Of a stretch of 64,000 nt of DNA, positions 62,070 through 64,000 are shown piece by piece. Under the pieces are notes generated by a model, which was not told where the DNA came from, did not search any database, and saw only the letters and a program-made list of their open reading frames with translations. The DNA is from Chryseobacterium sp. Bi04 (GTDB taxonomy: Bacteria; Bacteroidota; Bacteroidia; Flavobacteriales; Weeksellaceae). How positions within the stretch are numbered: the stretch's first letter is position 1; each line of letters begins with the position of its first letter. Location: the NCBI RefSeq assembly GCF_918698085.1, contig NZ_CAKKLP010000003.1:124001-188000 (forward strand). The letters run 5' to 3'. The position numbers and the translations under genes were made by a program.

Positions 62070-62609
62070 ATGCTTACATCTAAAGTAGCTAAAAGATACG
62101 CACAAGGTTTGCTTGACTTCACCAATGAATCAGGCCAAACGGCTACTGTATTTTCTGAAATGAAAGATGTAGTGAAGATCATGATTGAATCTCAGGATTT
62201 AAACAAATTCTTCCTTACCCCTTACATTGATGCAAAAAAGAAAATAGAGGTAGCAGACCAGATTTTTAAAGATTTTTCAGTTTCTTCACTGAATCTGATC
62301 AGACTAGTGATCAAACACGGACGTGAAAACCAACTGAGAAATATCGCTCAGGAGTTCATCAATAAAGTAGAAGATATCAACGGAGTACAGAGAATCACTC
62401 TTACTACAGCGACACAGCTTTCTAAAGAGAACCTTGATCAGATTTTAAGATCTACCAACCTGGTAAAAGCAGATTCAAATTTTGATATCAACTTACATGT
62501 AAAACCTGAAATTCTTGGGGGATATATTCTAAGAGTAGGTGACCAGCAGGTAGACGCGTCTGTAAAGGCTAAACTGAACCAAGTTAAAAAAGATTTTCAA
62601 TTAAATTAA
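62070..62609 (+). CDS. atpH: ATP synthase subunit delta
   Basis: 179 residues. The N-terminal helical domain ([14 protein letters not shown]) and the C-terminal [22 protein letters not shown] are family features. It joins the stalk to the alpha subunits. Starts 2 bases after atpF. Confidence 0.95.
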   Translation: MLTSKVAKRYAQGLLDFTNESGQTATVFSEMKDVVKIMIESQDLNKFFLTPYIDAKKKIEVADQIFKDFSVSSLNLIRLVIKHGRENQLRNIAQEFINKVEDINGVQRITLTTATQLSKENLDQILRSTNLVKADSNFDINLHVKPEILGGYILRVGDQQVDASVKAKLNQVKKDFQLN

Positions 62610-62625
62610 GAAAAACAACCATACA

Positions 62626-64000
62626 ATGGCAGAAATAAATCCGGCAGAAGTATCTGCGATCTTAAAACAGCAATTGGCCAACTTCGATACTCAATCCAAC
62701 GTTGAGGAAGTAGGTACAGTTTTAACCATCGGTGATGGTATTGCTCGTGTATACGGGTTAGAAAACGTACAATACGGAGAGTTGGTGAAATTTTCTAGTG
62801 ATGTAGAAGGTATTGTACTTAACCTTGAAGAAGACAACGTAGGTGTTGCTTTACTAGGTGAAAGTAAATTAGTAAAAGAAGGTGATACAGTAAAAAGAAC
62901 AAACAGAATCTCTTCTATCAAAGTAGGAGAAGGAATGTTAGGTAGAGTAGTAGATACTCTTGGTAACCCTATCGATGGTAAAGGTCCTATTTCTGGGGAA
63001 TTATACGAAATGCCATTAGAAAGAAAAGCTCCTGGAGTTATCTTCAGACAGCCGGTAACTGAGCCTTTACAGACAGGTATCGTTGCGATTGACTCTATGA
63101 TTCCTGTAGGAAGAGGTCAGAGAGAGCTTATCATTGGTGACAGACAGACGGGTAAAACTACTGTTGCCATCGATACGATCATCAACCAGAAAGAATTTTT
63201 TGAAGCTGGTAATCCAGTATATTGTATATATGTTGCTATCGGTCAGAAAGCATCTACAGTAGCACAAATCGTTAAAACTCTTGCTGATAAAGGAGCTTTA
63301 GCTTATACTGTAGTAGTTGCTGCCAACGCATCAGACCCGGTTCCAATGCAGGTATATTCTGCAATGGCAGGTGCTGCTATCGGTGAATTCTTCAGAGACA
63401 CTGGTAGACCTGCATTGATCGTTTATGATGATTTATCTAAACAAGCTGTTGCATACCGTGAGCTTTCTCTACTTTTAAGAAGACCACCGGGCCGTGAAGC
63501 TTACCCTGGAGACGTTTTCTATCTTCACTCAAGACTATTGGAAAGAGCGGCAAAAGTAATTGCTGATGACAACATCGCTAAGCAAATGAACGACTTGCCA
63601 GAATCTCTTAGACCAATCGTGAAAGGTGGAGGTTCATTAACTGCCCTTCCAATCATTGAAACTCAAGCGGGTGACGTTTCTGCATATATTCCTACCAATG
63701 TAATCTCTATTACAGACGGACAGATCTTCTTGGAGTCTGATCTGTTCAACTCTGGGGTTCGTCCTGCAATCAACGTAGGGATCTCTGTATCGAGAGTAGG
63801 AGGTAATGCTCAGATCAAATCAATGAAAAAAGTTTCTGGTACATTGAAGTTAGACCAGGCTCAATATAAAGAATTAGAAGCGTTTGCTAAATTCGGTTCT
63901 GACCTTGATGCTTCTACTTTAGCAGTTATCTCTAAAGGGGAAAGAAACGTTGAGATCCTTAAGCAGCCGGTAAACTCTCCACTTCCGGTAGATAGCCAGG
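62626..64000 (+). CDS. atpA: ATP synthase subunit alpha, N-terminal part (3' truncated by window end)
   Basis: The frame is open from the ATG at 62626 to the window end (about 458 residues; the full protein is about 525). The N-terminal beta-barrel ([21 protein letters not shown]) is followed by the P-loop [10 protein letters not shown] with Lys177. A later [22 protein letters not shown] segment is typical of alpha. Alpha binds nucleotide but is non-catalytic. It begins 16 bases after atpH. Confidence 0.96.
   Translation, partial: MAEINPAEVSAILKQQLANFDTQSNVEEVGTVLTIGDGIARVYGLENVQYGELVKFSSDVEGIVLNLEEDNVGVALLGESKLVKEGDTVKRTNRISSIKVGEGMLGRVVDTLGNPIDGKGPISGELYEMPLERKAPGVIFRQPVTEPLQTGIVAIDSMIPVGRGQRELIIGDRQTGKTTVAIDTIINQKEFFEAGNPVYCIYVAIGQKASTVAQIVKTLADKGALAYTVVVAANASDPVPMQVYSAMAGAAIGEFFRDTGRPALIVYDDLSKQAVAYRELSLLLRRPPGREAYPGDVFYLHSRLLERAAKVIADDNIAKQMNDLPESLRPIVKGGGSLTALPIIETQAGDVSAYIPTNVISITDGQIFLESDLFNSGVRPAINVGISVSRVGGNAQIKSMKKVSGTLKLDQAQYKELEAFAKFGSDLDASTLAVISKGERNVEILKQPVNSPLPVDSQ

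Noticed and set aside
1..64000. tRNA genes, rRNA genes, insertion sequences or prophage
   Set aside because: No cloverleaf-like sequence, transposase, integrase or terminal repeats were seen on either strand by eye; a covariance-model search would settle the RNA question.

Overview
The window looks like chromosomal DNA of a Bacteroidota member, most likely a Chryseobacterium-like flavobacterium (Weeksellaceae). The reasons are AT-rich intergenic DNA, repeated TAnnTTTG promoter boxes (the Bacteroidota -7 element) upstream of many genes, an F-type ATP synthase operon whose subunit a has a signal peptide, lipoproteins with Gly/Pro/Asn-rich linkers, a Chryseobacterium-type GG-leader Cys-rich peptide, a DUF6705-like protein, and a remnant that resembles a type IX sorting domain. 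Most of the window is ordinary chromosome. I saw no tRNA, rRNA, CRISPR array, insertion sequence or prophage.

Layout. 0-6.2 kb: the end of ssb, an HRDC protein, hisS, a family of three PH/SHOCT paralogues, a frameshifted GNAT acetyltransferase and a methyltransferase. 6.3-11.8 kb: a cyanophycin locus with isoaspartyl peptidase, an unknown acidic protein and cyanophycinase on the minus strand, divergent from cyanophycin synthetase. 11.9-18.9 kb: a MepB-like gene, then a minus-strand run of six genes: two classical ATP-grasp ligases, a GCS2-type carboxylate-amine ligase, a circularly permuted ATP-grasp-like protein, a class I glutamine amidotransferase and a serine esterase. This is the best candidate in the window for an undescribed system, probably making or modifying a small peptide or amide. 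19-27 kb: an M17 aminopeptidase and an esterase with a glycogen-binding-like N-terminus, then glgB-glgA-(lipoprotein)-glgC.

27-30.6 kb: an accessory patch with a XRE regulator, a lipoprotein carrying a JAMM-like HxH...SxxD motif, a DUF6705-like protein and an M23 peptidase. 30.7-39.9 kb: an SRPBCC protein, sucA-sucB, apaG, a DnaQ-like exonuclease, a glycosyltransferase, a lipid A-type acyltransferase and a thioredoxin. 40-47 kb: an orphan Cys-rich GG-leader peptide, an aldehyde dehydrogenase and an AraC-controlled tripartite efflux operon (TolC-HlyD-MFS) containing a period-8 tandem repeat. 47-54.4 kb: rpsF-rpsR-rplI, a ClC channel, small membrane proteins, a second E2 acyltransferase, a DUF62 protein and phoH. 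54.5-58.1 kb: four small outer-membrane beta-barrel genes and one internally deleted copy. 58.1-64 kb: ffh, then the start of the atp operon (a 4-TM protein, atpB, E, F, H and partial A).

Two genes (4087-4735 and about 25122-25678) each appear to be off by one base at a T-rich run. They are either real mutations or base-calling errors and should be checked against reads. Functions come from recognised motifs and remembered family features; no database search was run.
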